Assembly (NCBI GenBank): GCA_021647765.1
Contig: JAKIUD010000007.1
Coordinates: 10,380-74,379, forward strand
From: Desulfuromusa sp.
Lineage (GTDB): Bacteria > Desulfobacterota > Desulfuromonadia > Desulfuromonadales > Geopsychrobacteraceae
Length of the DNA: 64,000 nucleotides
Reading direction: 5' to 3'
Numbering within the stretch: the stretch's first letter is position 1; each line of letters begins with the position of its first letter. Positions 48,728 to 58,190 of this stretch are shown piece after piece. The translations under genes and the position numbers were made by a program. The notes beneath the pieces are model-generated. The model saw only the letters and a list, made by a program, of their open reading frames with translations, was not told the origin of the DNA and made no database searches.

Positions 48728-49489
48728 TCAATCAAAAGCAACAACAAAGCTTCCGGCAAACCCTTCAGAAACAAAACTATGAACTGCTTTTTCTGCTTGT
48801 TGCAGCGAATTATAGTCACCAGCTCGTACCCGGTAAATTCTTTGACCATTCACCATAAGCGCCGAAACAACAGTCTTACCGTAACGATTCCGCATTTTTT
48901 CTGCTAACCGATAAGCGTTCTCAGCTGTCGAAAAAGCCCCAATTTGCACAGCAAAGCTACCGGAATCATAACTAACCGGAGCCTGATACGTAACCTGTCC
49001 CCGGTCTGCTTGGCGGAACCCGAGGGCTTCAATTTGCACTAACGCCGTACCGGAATCAACAATTCCAATCTTCTTGGCAGCAGCATAAGATAGATCAATA
49101 ATACGTCCAGCAACAAAAGGACCTCGGTCATTAACCCGCACAATAATATGTCGACCGCTCCCCAAATGGATCACTTTGACATATATTCCCATTGGCAGTG
49201 TCTTATGTGCCGCACTCATTGCATACATATCGTAAACTTCACCATTACTGGTTTTTCGACCGTGAAATTTACGCCCATACCAACTGGCCACGCCACGCTG
49301 TTTAAATCCCCGGTGATCACGCAAAGGGTGATAACGCTTACCGTCAACCTCATACGGCTTTTGCCACCCCGCCAATTCGCGGGTTTCCGGCGTATCAATC
49401 ACCCTGGTGGTATGCCCAGCACAGCCTGCTAAAATAAAAATCAGTATCAGGCATATTGAGGGGAAAAACATTCGAAACAATCGAAGCAT
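48728..49489 (-). CDS. rlpA: Septal-ring lytic transglycosylase RlpA-like lipoprotein
   Basis: 253 residues. Lipobox LAGC gives an acylated N-terminal Cys. The double-psi beta-barrel follows (GVASWYGRKFHGRKTSNGE, MGIYVKVIHLGSGRHIIVRVNDRGPF, RIIDLSYAAAKKIGI) with the catalytic Asp in VNDRGPF. A SPOR domain that binds denuded glycans closes the protein (FAVQIGAFSTAENAYRLAEKM ... YRVRAGDYNSLQQAE). Outer-membrane lipoprotein at the division site in other bacteria. Confidence 0.93.
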   Translation of the reverse strand: MLRLFRMFFPSICLILIFILAGCAGHTTRVIDTPETRELAGWQKPYEVDGKRYHPLRDHRGFKQRGVASWYGRKFHGRKTSNGEVYDMYAMSAAHKTLPMGIYVKVIHLGSGRHIIVRVNDRGPFVAGRIIDLSYAAAKKIGIVDSGTALVQIEALGFRQADRGQVTYQAPVSYDSGSFAVQIGAFSTAENAYRLAEKMRNRYGKTVVSALMVNGQRIYRVRAGDYNSLQQAEKAVHSFVSEGFAGSFVVAFD

Positions 49490-49520
49490 AAAACCTTATT
49501 TACTGGTTTAAAGAGAGGTA

Positions 49521-49566
49521 ACAGCAAAACCGGAACCGTCCCCGCATGGGGCTATCCCAGGCTTTT
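49521..49566. repeat. Palindromic repeat family 1, copy 7 (short fragment)
   Basis: CAGCAAAACCGGAACCGTCCCCGC then GGGGCTATCCCAGGCTTTT; only one module is left. Family 2 copy E follows 36 bp later. Confidence 0.75.
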
Positions 49567-49602
49567 AAAATAATCTTTCAAAAAAATACTACTCTAGAGA
49601 TC

Positions 49603-49729
49603 GATGGCTAAGCAAAAATTTCAATCACCAAGGCGCAGTAATTTTTCAGAGGTGAAGGCATACATGAGCATGTCGAGATCCTGAAAAACTGCTGCAACAC
49701 TGGAGATTGGACATTTTTGCGACGCCATC
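49603..49729. repeat. Palindromic repeat family 2, copy E
   Basis: 127 bp with complete ends GATGGCTAAGCAAAAA and TTTTTGCGACGCCATC. On the minus strand it starts 1 bp after the accA stop codon. Confidence 0.9.
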
Positions 49730-49730
49730 A

Positions 49731-50690
49731 TTACTTTGGTTCTTCAAACACGGATATTGCCCTGAAACGCTGATAGCGTTGCTCAATCAAACCTTCTGGG
49801 GAATATTCTTCTAGCTCTGCAAGATGTTTCAGAAGATATTCCTTAAGCGTTATTGCAGCTAAATCATGATCTTGATGAACCCCACCGAGGGGTTCCGGGA
49901 TAACTTCATCAATGACAGTGCCCAAGCTATCGACATCTTGTGCCGTTAATTTCAAAGCCTCTGCTGCCTGCGGACCTTTTGTCCCATCACTCCAGAGAAT
50001 AGCAGCACAACCTTCAGGAGAAATAACCGCATAGACCGAGTACTGCATCATCAGCACCCGATTACCCATAGCAATTGCCAGCGCCCCACCGGAACCACCT
50101 TCACCGGTAATTGTCACAATGACTGGAACCCGCAACATCGCCATTTCGCGTAAATTTCGAGCGATGGCTTCGGCCTGACCACGCTCCTCAGCACCAATAC
50201 CGGGAAACGCTCCGGGGGTATCAACAAATGTAAAAATAGGCAAACCAAACTGATCGGCCAACTGCATGATCCGTAAGGCCTTACGATAACCTTCGGGGTT
50301 TGGCATCCCAAAGTTACGGTGAACCTTCTGCTTGGTATTCCGTCCCTTTTGATGACCGATAACACAACAAGGTTTCCCCTCTATTCTGGCAAAACCACAC
50401 ACCAGAGCAGGATCGTCACGATAATTACGATCACCATGAACTTCAGACCAGTCAGTAAAAATCCGCTCAATATAATCAAGAGTGTAAGGACGATTGGCAT
50501 GTCGTGCCAGTTGAGTTCTCTGCCAGCGGGTCAGATTGGAATAAACGTCTTTTTTCAGTTTATCTGCCTTTTTTTCTAATTTTTTTATCTCGCTGGAAAA
50601 ATCGACATTAGCAGTCGAATACTCACGCAACTCACCAATTTTTGTTTCAAGATCAGCAATTGGTTTTTCAAAATCGAGGATTTGATTCAT
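49731..50690 (-). CDS. accA: Acetyl-CoA carboxylase carboxyltransferase alpha subunit
   Basis: 319 residues; moves the carboxyl group from biotin to acetyl-CoA in fatty-acid synthesis together with AccD (not in the window). Markers: [59 protein letters not shown] and [22 protein letters not shown] is 6 bases before the ATG. It follows dnaE by 120 bp on the same strand, an arrangement also seen in other proteobacteria. Confidence 0.97.
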   Translation of the reverse strand: MNQILDFEKPIADLETKIGELREYSTANVDFSSEIKKLEKKADKLKKDVYSNLTRWQRTQLARHANRPYTLDYIERIFTDWSEVHGDRNYRDDPALVCGFARIEGKPCCVIGHQKGRNTKQKVHRNFGMPNPEGYRKALRIMQLADQFGLPIFTFVDTPGAFPGIGAEERGQAEAIARNLREMAMLRVPVIVTITGEGGSGGALAIAMGNRVLMMQYSVYAVISPEGCAAILWSDGTKGPQAAEALKLTAQDVDSLGTVIDEVIPEPLGGVHQDHDLAAITLKEYLLKHLAELEEYSPEGLIEQRYQRFRAISVFEEPK

Positions 50691-50810
50691 CTAAATTCTC
50701 CCTGCCCAACAATAGACATTAATCAACTTGTATATTCAATTAATCCTTAAAAGTATCCCACAATAAAACTTCGGAGTGTAGAGGTCAAGTATGATGGTCG
50801 CAACTCATTG

Positions 50811-53800
50811 CTACTCAAAATTCATCACATTATAGCCGAACAAGACCTCAGCATCAGCCATGGCTTGATCAGTAGCAGACATTTTCAACTGTTCCGGGAG
50901 GGTGATTGTCGTTTCACTACGATTGGGGATGACAATGTGAAGCTGCACAGCACACTTCCCCCGATAACGCTGGATAATTCCCTTAAGTTGCCGCATCTGG
51001 AGCTCATCTAGACCAGGGGTCGTTAATCTGATATGAACCAGCTTAGCCAGCGTCTTTTTGACATCACGCAACAAAGCCACTTCGGTTGCCAGTATTTTAC
51101 AAGCCTCTTCCCCGACATCCAGATCACCACTGACCAGCAATGGATCCTCCCCCTTTAACAGCTCCATTGCTGCACTGTAAACCTCTGGAAAAACAATAAT
51201 TTCAACCGAACCGCTCAGATCTTCCAGAGTGATGAATGCCATCCGATCACCTTTTTTCGTGATCAACTCTTTAATCCCCGACACAATCCCACAAACTCGT
51301 ACTTTCTCTTTATCGGTGCGCTCTGCCAAGTCGGACGTTTCACAGGTTGCGAAACGCTTGATTGAGTCACTGTAACGTGCCAAGGGATGCCCGGTAACAT
51401 AAAAACCAAGCGCCTCTTTTTCATAACTCAACAGGGTTTTTTCATCCCACTCTTCAATATCGGGGAGGTCACCATATCCATGACCACCTACAGACAAAAT
51501 TTCTTTCGTTCCAAACAGAGAATCCTGTCCTGACTCCAGTTCTCGTTGCAGACGTTGACCAATCTCCATTGCATCTTCAAGACCGGCAAGAAATTGAGAT
51601 CGCTTTCCCCCCAGGCTATCGAATGCTCCACATTTGATCAGAGCTTCAACCACCCTTTTATTGACCTTGCGCAGGTCGACACGTTCACAAAAATCCTGCA
51701 ATGAAAGGAACGGTTTCTCTTTGCGTACCAACTGAATTGAGTCAAGAGCGGCAGAACCAACCCCTTTGACTGCACCAAGACCGAAGCGCATAACATCTTC
51801 TGCAACGGTAAAAGAACGTTGAGAAGCATTGATATCTGGAGGCAGAACCTTGACCCCCATAGCGCGAACTTCACCGATATTTTTAATCACCTTATCGGTA
51901 TTTTCCATATCCTCAGTGAGTAGTGCTGCCATAAATTCAACTGGATAATGGGCTTTAAGATAAGCGGTCTGATAAGCGATCAGTGCATAGGCTGCAGAAT
52001 GGGATTTATTGAAACCATACGCGGCAAACTTTTCCATCAGATCAAAAACAGCTTCTGCTTTCTTCAAATTCAGCTTATTTTCAGCGGCTCCGGCAAGAAA
52101 GATCTTTTTTTGCTTAGCCATCTCCTCAGGCTTCTTTTTCCCCATTGCCCGGCGTAATAAATCGGCAGAACCTAAACTATATTTCGCTAAAACCTGAGCA
52201 ATTAACATCACCTGCTCTTGATAAACAATAACCCCGTAAGTATCTTTAAGAATCGGTTCAAGCTGTGCAAAATCATACTTAAACTGCTCAGATCCATGTT
52301 TTCTTTTAATGAATGAATCAACCATCCCTGAACCTAACGGCCCAGGACGGTAGAGTGCCACCATTGCAATCAAGTCTTCAAAACAGTTGGGTTTAAGTTT
52401 AACCAGATATTCTTTCATTCCACTTGATTCAAGCTGAAATACCCCGGTCGTTTCAGCACGAGTAAGCAGCGCAAAAGTTTCCTTATCGTCAATAGGAATT
52501 GAACGCAAATCAAACGTGGCATCTTTCCCTTCACGAATAATACGAACCGCATTTTCAATCACAGTCAAAGTTTTAAGCCCGAGGAAGTCAAATTTGACCA
52601 ACCCGATCTTCTCGACATACTTCATCGGATATTGGGTGACTTGCCCTCCCGACTTGGGATCAACATAGAGAGGAAGATATTCAGAAAGTGGTTTCGGTGT
52701 CACCACAACCCCGGCGGCATGAGTCGAGGCATGGCGGGTCAACCCTTCCAAAGCCAGTGAAATTCTCACCAACTCTTTGATTTTAGGATCCTTCTCAATC
52801 AAAGTTTTTAACTGTGGTTCCTGATCAATCGCCTGCTTTAAGTTAATCCCAAGCACATTTGGAACCAACTTGGCAATTTTATCCACCTCACCATAGGGGA
52901 TGTTCAATGCTCGGCCAACGTCACGCAAGACCCCTTTTGCCAACATTGACCCAAAGGTGATGATCTGGGCGACATTCTCTGCCCCATATTTCTGCCGCAC
53001 ATACTCAATCACCTGCTCACGGCCATAGATACAAAAATCAACGTCAATATCAGGCATTGAGATTCGCTCTGGATTCAAAAATCGTTCAAACAGAAGATTG
53101 TAAGGAAGCGGATCAATATCGGTAATTCCAGTAGCATAAGCAACCAGGCTGCCAGCGGCTGACCCACGACCCGGCCCCACCGGAATACCCTGATTTTTGC
53201 CCCAGTTGATGAAATCGGCAACAATCAGAAAATAGCCGGGAAAGCCCATCTCATTGATACAGGTCAGTTCCTCTTCCAGGCGATCTTGATAAACTTGAAG
53301 ATCTTCCTCACTTAGATCACGGTGCCGGCGAATTTCGGTTAAACGTTCTTCCAGTCCAATTCGGCTTTGTTCTTCAAGAACCTGATCAAGAGTTTTCTCT
53401 GCTGGCTTTTCATATTGTGGAAAGTGATAGGTATTAAAATCCAGATCAAGGTTGCAGCGTTCGGCAATCTGGATGGTATTGGCAATCGCCTCAGGTTGTT
53501 TCTGGAACAACTGAACCATCTCTTGCGGCGACTTGACATAGAACTCATCATTTGGAAAGCGCATTCGATTCGGGTCATCCATGGTTTTACCGGTCTGAAT
53601 GCAGAGTAATATTTCGTGAGCAAAAGAATCTTCGCGGGATAGATAGTGGCAATCGTTGGTTGCAACCAGAGGCAAATCTAACTCTTTGGAAATCGATATA
53701 AGACCGGCATTGGCCTTGGCCTGCTCCGGCAAGTAATTTTCCTGTAGCTCAAGGTAGAAACGCTGCTGATCAAAAATCTGTGCCATCTGGGTGGCGCGCT

Positions 53801-54281
53801 GTAGTGCTTCTTCGGGTTGATTGAGATTAATTAGTGTCGGCAACTCACCGCCAAGACAGGCAGATAGAGCAATCAATCCCTCATTGTGTTGAGCCAGCAA
53901 CTCCCAATCAATCCGTGGTTTATAATAAAATCCCTCACGATAAGCAGCAGAAACCATATGGCAGATATTTTTATATCCGGTCTGATTCATACAGAGCAGA
54001 ACCAGATGATAAGAAGCCTCCGATGATCCACGAGCATTCCCTTTAGTAAAACGAGAACCCGGTGCAACGTAAACCTCACAACCAATAATCGGCTTGATCC
54101 CTGCACTCATTGCCTTGCTGTAAAATTCGATGGCACCAAACATATTGCCATGATCCGTGACTGCAATAGCCGGCATCTTGAACTCTTTAGCCCGGGCAAT
54201 TAATTCATCAAGTTTTATCGCCCCGTCAAGCAGGCTGTATTGGCTGTGCAAATGAAGATGGACAAAATTGGAATGTTCCAT
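50811..54281 (-). CDS. dnaE: DNA polymerase III alpha subunit
   Basis: About 1156 residues, the replicative polymerase. PHP domain at the start (FVHLHLHSQYSLLDGA), polymerase catalytic Asp residues in MPDIDVDF, VGPGRGSAAGSLVAYA, and OB/tau-binding parts in the last third (VRVCGIVSGIKELITKKGDRMAF). I start at ATG 54281 (MEHSNF). A TTG six codons upstream opens the frame but lacks a ribosome site. Neither start has a strong ribosome site. Confidence 0.96.
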   Translation of the reverse strand: MEHSNFVHLHLHSQYSLLDGAIKLDELIARAKEFKMPAIAVTDHGNMFGAIEFYSKAMSAGIKPIIGCEVYVAPGSRFTKGNARGSSEASYHLVLLCMNQTGYKNICHMVSAAYREGFYYKPRIDWELLAQHNEGLIALSACLGGELPTLINLNQPEEALQRATQMAQIFDQQRFYLELQENYLPEQAKANAGLISISKELDLPLVATNDCHYLSREDSFAHEILLCIQTGKTMDDPNRMRFPNDEFYVKSPQEMVQLFQKQPEAIANTIQIAERCNLDLDFNTYHFPQYEKPAEKTLDQVLEEQSRIGLEERLTEIRRHRDLSEEDLQVYQDRLEEELTCINEMGFPGYFLIVADFINWGKNQGIPVGPGRGSAAGSLVAYATGITDIDPLPYNLLFERFLNPERISMPDIDVDFCIYGREQVIEYVRQKYGAENVAQIITFGSMLAKGVLRDVGRALNIPYGEVDKIAKLVPNVLGINLKQAIDQEPQLKTLIEKDPKIKELVRISLALEGLTRHASTHAAGVVVTPKPLSEYLPLYVDPKSGGQVTQYPMKYVEKIGLVKFDFLGLKTLTVIENAVRIIREGKDATFDLRSIPIDDKETFALLTRAETTGVFQLESSGMKEYLVKLKPNCFEDLIAMVALYRPGPLGSGMVDSFIKRKHGSEQFKYDFAQLEPILKDTYGVIVYQEQVMLIAQVLAKYSLGSADLLRRAMGKKKPEEMAKQKKIFLAGAAENKLNLKKAEAVFDLMEKFAAYGFNKSHSAAYALIAYQTAYLKAHYPVEFMAALLTEDMENTDKVIKNIGEVRAMGVKVLPPDINASQRSFTVAEDVMRFGLGAVKGVGSAALDSIQLVRKEKPFLSLQDFCERVDLRKVNKRVVEALIKCGAFDSLGGKRSQFLAGLEDAMEIGQRLQRELESGQDSLFGTKEILSVGGHGYGDLPDIEEWDEKTLLSYEKEALGFYVTGHPLARYSDSIKRFATCETSDLAERTDKEKVRVCGIVSGIKELITKKGDRMAFITLEDLSGSVEIIVFPEVYSAAMELLKGEDPLLVSGDLDVGEEACKILATEVALLRDVKKTLAKLVHIRLTTPGLDELQMRQLKGIIQRYRGKCAVQLHIVIPNRSETTITLPEQLKMSATDQAMADAEVLFGYNVMNFE

Positions 54282-54474
54282 AAGTGATAAATTATCCAAG
54301 GGGAATATAGTAATTAATGATTGAGAAACTGCTTTCGCCAGAATTTAGCACTGCCAGAGTTCACCGGTCAATAATCTTCAGGCTGAATTATCTCCCCTTT
54401 CCAAGAAACTTAATTTGCGCTATTTTCTCATGACTCCAAGTATAAATCTGACAACTACCAGACAAGGAAAACCA

Positions 54475-55512
54475 ATGCGTATTGAATCTGATCTGAAGCT
54501 TGGCTTTAAAGATGTTCTCATTCGTCCCAAACGATCGACGCTGAAAAGTCGTTCCCAAGTCAACTTGGTGCAGAGTTTTACTTTCTTACACAGTCAACGA
54601 AAATGGAGTGGAACCCCAGTCATTGCGGCCAACATGGACACTGTCGGAACCTTTGAACTGGCAAAAGTGCTTGCCAGTTATGGACTGCTGACTGCAATCC
54701 ATAAACACTATAGTCTTCAGGAGTGGAAAACCTTTCTTGATCATCAAGACAAGACCATTTATCAGCGGGTTATGGCCAGTACCGGCACCACCGAAACTGA
54801 TTTCAATCATCTCAAAAAGATTCTGTCACAACATCCGCAACTTGAATTCATCTGTATTGACGTCGCCAATGGCTATGCCGAGTCATTTGTTGAATTTGTC
54901 AAACGGTGCCGTGACAGTTTCCCCGACAAAACAGTTATCGCTGGTAACGTCGTCACAGGAGAGATGGTCGAAGAATTGCTCCTTTCCGGAGCGGACGTTG
55001 TCAAAGTTGGGATAGGACCAGGGTCAGTTTGTACTACCAGAGTTAAAACCGGGGTCGGTTACCCGCAACTTTCAGCCGTCATTGAGTGTGCTGATGCAGC
55101 GCATGGACTGGGTGGCCGGATCATCTCCGACGGGGGATGTGTCTGTGCCGGGGATGTTGCAAAAGCCTTTGGTGGTGGGGCAGATTTTGTCATGTTAGGT
55201 GGCATGTTTGCTGGACACGATGAAAGTGGTGGTCAATTGATTGAGCGGGATGGCCAGCAATTTAAACAATTTTATGGCATGAGTTCAGAAACAGCCATGG
55301 CTGAGCACGCTGGTGGCGTAGCTGAGTATCGTGCTTCAGAAGGAAAAACAGTAGAGGTTCCTTATCGAGGAGCCGTTGCAGACACAGTGAAAGATATCCT
55401 TGGGGGGATCCGTTCCAGTTGTACTTACGTCGGTGCTGCGGCTCTTAAGGAATTAACCAAGCGGACAACTTTCATCCGGGTTCAAGAACAGGAAAATAGA
55501 TTTTTTTCTTAA
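54475..55512 (+). CDS. guaC: GMP reductase
   Basis: 345 residues; converts GMP to IMP with [25 protein letters not shown] at the start, NMDTVGTFE and the catalytic Cys in [19 protein letters not shown] are all as in E. coli GuaC, and the C-terminus ([15 protein letters not shown]) is nearly the same. From memory the likeness to the enterobacterial enzyme is high for such a distant lineage, which hints at transfer. AAGGA lies 7 bases before the ATG at 54475; an upstream ATG at 54415 is less likely. Confidence 0.93.
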   Translation: MRIESDLKLGFKDVLIRPKRSTLKSRSQVNLVQSFTFLHSQRKWSGTPVIAANMDTVGTFELAKVLASYGLLTAIHKHYSLQEWKTFLDHQDKTIYQRVMASTGTTETDFNHLKKILSQHPQLEFICIDVANGYAESFVEFVKRCRDSFPDKTVIAGNVVTGEMVEELLLSGADVVKVGIGPGSVCTTRVKTGVGYPQLSAVIECADAAHGLGGRIISDGGCVCAGDVAKAFGGGADFVMLGGMFAGHDESGGQLIERDGQQFKQFYGMSSETAMAEHAGGVAEYRASEGKTVEVPYRGAVADTVKDILGGIRSSCTYVGAAALKELTKRTTFIRVQEQENRFFS

Positions 55513-55571
55513 GTAGTTCCAAACAATCTATCGACTGCCAAAATCTGCACAACAAATAAAGGGACACAGCC

Positions 55572-56894
55572 ATGGCAAAATACAGCCGTATTGAATATCA
55601 GCTTCACCCCTTGCGCGACGCTCTCTATAACGAACTTCATATCCGCCCTTTTCACTCTCTGAAATCGCCGCAACAGGTCACCCATCTGGCCGCCTGTTGC
55701 AGTTCAGAAGAGTTGGAAAGAGGATACGACCTTCTGTGTGACCTGTGTAAACGTTATGAAATCAATCCACCGCAGACAGACTCTGTAACTTTTTATCAAA
55801 ACTTTGGTGATTTCGTTATCAACTGGGAGCGGCACGTTGAATTTTATTCATTCACAATCATGCAGCCGGCACCACCCAAAGGGGAGCCTTTTCAGTATAC
55901 GGCGATTGACTTACTACCCGCCGACTGGCTGAGGCAACTCCCTGGACAGATGATAGCAGCATTCCATATTATTATTGACGACCAGCACCTTGAATACAAT
56001 GCAAACTCCCTCGCCCATTATTTTGAAGGACATTCCGTCATGCGGAGTAGCACCTATGAGGGAAAAGCGCAAATCTACACCGCTTTTAAATTGCATGGGG
56101 ATGGTTACGGTCGAGTTATTATTTGCAACAAGGGAATGAGCGAGTTGCAAACCGGGCGTTTATCCCGGCGCTTAATCGACCTGGAAACTTATCGTCTGCT
56201 CTCCCTGCTCTCCTTGCCAGTCGCCAAACGGATTGCTCCACAACTCCTCGATATGGACAAACAATTGGCTGAAATTCTGACAGTTGTTGCCAAGCTGGAT
56301 ACCGCAAGCAGTGAGCGAAAATTGCTGGAAAAGTTAGCCAAAATTGAAGCCCGGCTGGAAACCCATCGAGCCGATACAACTCACCGTTTTTCTGCGACGC
56401 GAGCCTACCATCAGTTGGTTAAAGATCGACTGGAGCGGATCAATGAAGAAAAAATTGTTGGACATCTTTCCATCGGGGAATTTATCAATCGGAGGTTAAA
56501 TCCAGCATTAAGAACTTGTGATTCTGTCCAGAAATGGATGGAAAACCTGTCTAAAAGGATTGAACGTGCCAGTGACCTGATGAGAACCAGAGTGAATCTA
56601 AATCTTCAGGAACAAAACCGCTCTCAACTGGCCGCCATGAACCAGCGCAGTAAATTACAATTCCGTCTACAGGAAACTGTTGAAGGGCTTTCTATCGCCG
56701 CAATCAGTTATTATGCCGTCGGACTACTCAGTTACCTGTTCAATGGGCTCCCGCTCAAACATTGGGGAGTGGATAAAAATATTCTTCTCGCCAGTTCTAT
56801 TCCGGTTGTTCTGATCGTAATCTGGAGTATTACTCGACGGATAAAACATAAGCTGATTAAAGATCAGGACATAGACGAGAACATTGAAGGTTAG
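55572..56894 (+). CDS. DUF3422 family membrane protein
   Basis: 440 residues. N-terminus LHPLRDALYNELHIRPFHSL and HVEFYSFTIMQP are typical of DUF3422, and two membrane helices lie at the end (AISYYAVGLLSYLFNG and NILLASSIPVVLIVIWSI) after a coiled-coil-like middle. Function unknown. It follows guaC by 60 bp and may share a transcript. Confidence 0.85.
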   Translation: MAKYSRIEYQLHPLRDALYNELHIRPFHSLKSPQQVTHLAACCSSEELERGYDLLCDLCKRYEINPPQTDSVTFYQNFGDFVINWERHVEFYSFTIMQPAPPKGEPFQYTAIDLLPADWLRQLPGQMIAAFHIIIDDQHLEYNANSLAHYFEGHSVMRSSTYEGKAQIYTAFKLHGDGYGRVIICNKGMSELQTGRLSRRLIDLETYRLLSLLSLPVAKRIAPQLLDMDKQLAEILTVVAKLDTASSERKLLEKLAKIEARLETHRADTTHRFSATRAYHQLVKDRLERINEEKIVGHLSIGEFINRRLNPALRTCDSVQKWMENLSKRIERASDLMRTRVNLNLQEQNRSQLAAMNQRSKLQFRLQETVEGLSIAAISYYAVGLLSYLFNGLPLKHWGVDKNILLASSIPVVLIVIWSITRRIKHKLIKDQDIDENIEG

Positions 56895-56935
56895 CCGAAA
56901 GCAGCTGAAAAAAAATAACCACAGCTGCTCTCGGC
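56894..56935. terminator. Hairpin between convergent genes
   Basis: GCCGAAAGCAGCTG pairs with CAGCTGCTCTCGGC with one mismatch around an A-rich loop. It lies between the DUF3422 gene and the lipoprotein gene and may stop both. Confidence 0.6.
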
Positions 56936-56947
56936 ATTGAACAACGC

Positions 56948-58177
56948 TTAAAAATCGGGAAGTGCTGGTGGTAATTGGTCAAAAATTGTTGTAAAAGCCC
57001 AGGTAATATCAGCTGCCAATGGATTTCCAAGGGCATCTGCCAGCATCTCATTCACGGTAACCTGATAATTGCTGAAAGGGATTAACAGCTGACTCGGGGT
57101 AAAGGTCAAACGAATCTGCTCAGCATCATAATCAAAATTCCCGGAAACCAGCCCATTCGGTCCCTCTAGCTCAATAATACCACTCATCAGCAACGTTTCA
57201 TCCAATGGCTCATCAAACGACAGCGAAATAATTGCATCAACCGGAGCACTATCGTCTGCGAGGGGGGTTTGGCTCAGCAACTGCGGTGGCCGCATATCCC
57301 ATATCTCATAATTTTGCTCCAATCGCTGCTGATACAAAACCAATAAATTGGCATTCAGACCAATGATATCAACAGTTTCTAGAATATCATCGGTTAAAGT
57401 TTCAATATCCACCATTTCCTCCAGATTCCGTTCGTTATCCAGAGCCAGCTTAATCAGCGGTGCCTGCCAGAGAATCCGGTCACTCACAATGAAGGCTGCC
57501 AACAATTGTTCTGTATCAGCAATCTGACCACCTAAATTCTCGGAGAGACTCACCCGTAAACTGCCCATGATATTGGCGACAACCTGACCTGCCCTATGGG
57601 CACGACCATACTCTGCAAGCAGATCCGCATCCACCGTGCCGGGCGCAAGATAGTCAGTAAAAAGAGAAACTGAATCGGCAATCCCCAGCTGGGATCGAAC
57701 CGCTATTTCTGCCTGTTGCACAGAGAAAGATGGATTTTTATCGCATTCTAACTTGATCAATGTTGTTAGAGGGGAAACAAATCCCCAATGACCTGGCAGT
57801 GTTTCCAGCAGGTAACTATTGGCAACCGCTATTCCGGTATCTTCATCAACTGTCTGTCCAGCAAAAACCTGCACAACAACAGGGTAAAGCTCCCCCTCTC
57901 CGGGGTTAACCTCTAATGTATAAACACCACCAGCTGTCGACTGTGCCATTGGCTCACCATTATCATAGATTCGATTCTGGTTCCGATCGAGAAAGACCCA
58001 GGCATCTACAAGATAACCATCGGCAACAGTGCCAGATAAAGTTGTCGCTGTAGAAGAATTCCCATCATCAACAGTTCTACTGCTGTTACTTGTATCCCCC
58101 CCCCCTCCTCCACTACAGGCAGATAACAGGGAGAGGATGGCCAAAAGAATTATGTTTATTTTAAGAAATCTTTTCAT
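56948..58177 (-). CDS. Ig-like-domain lipoprotein
   Basis: 409 residues with a lipoprotein signal (LLAILSLLSAC) followed by a Gly/Ser linker. Residues about 45-115 look like a prealbumin-like (carboxypeptidase-regulatory type) domain: SGTVADGYLVDAWVFLDRNQNRIYDNGEP. The last 110 residues resemble a bacterial Ig-like domain of the SbsA type (PVDAIISLSFDEPLDE ... FTPSQLLIPFSNYQVTVNEML). Probably on the outer surface. AGGAG is 7 bases before the ATG. It is 13 bp after the large Ig-like protein gene, in one operon under the riboswitches. Confidence 0.85.
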   Translation of the reverse strand: MKRFLKINIILLAILSLLSACSGGGGGDTSNSSRTVDDGNSSTATTLSGTVADGYLVDAWVFLDRNQNRIYDNGEPMAQSTAGGVYTLEVNPGEGELYPVVVQVFAGQTVDEDTGIAVANSYLLETLPGHWGFVSPLTTLIKLECDKNPSFSVQQAEIAVRSQLGIADSVSLFTDYLAPGTVDADLLAEYGRAHRAGQVVANIMGSLRVSLSENLGGQIADTEQLLAAFIVSDRILWQAPLIKLALDNERNLEEMVDIETLTDDILETVDIIGLNANLLVLYQQRLEQNYEIWDMRPPQLLSQTPLADDSAPVDAIISLSFDEPLDETLLMSGIIELEGPNGLVSGNFDYDAEQIRLTFTPSQLLIPFSNYQVTVNEMLADALGNPLAADITWAFTTIFDQLPPALPDF

Positions 58178-58190
58178 CAGTATGCTCCTA

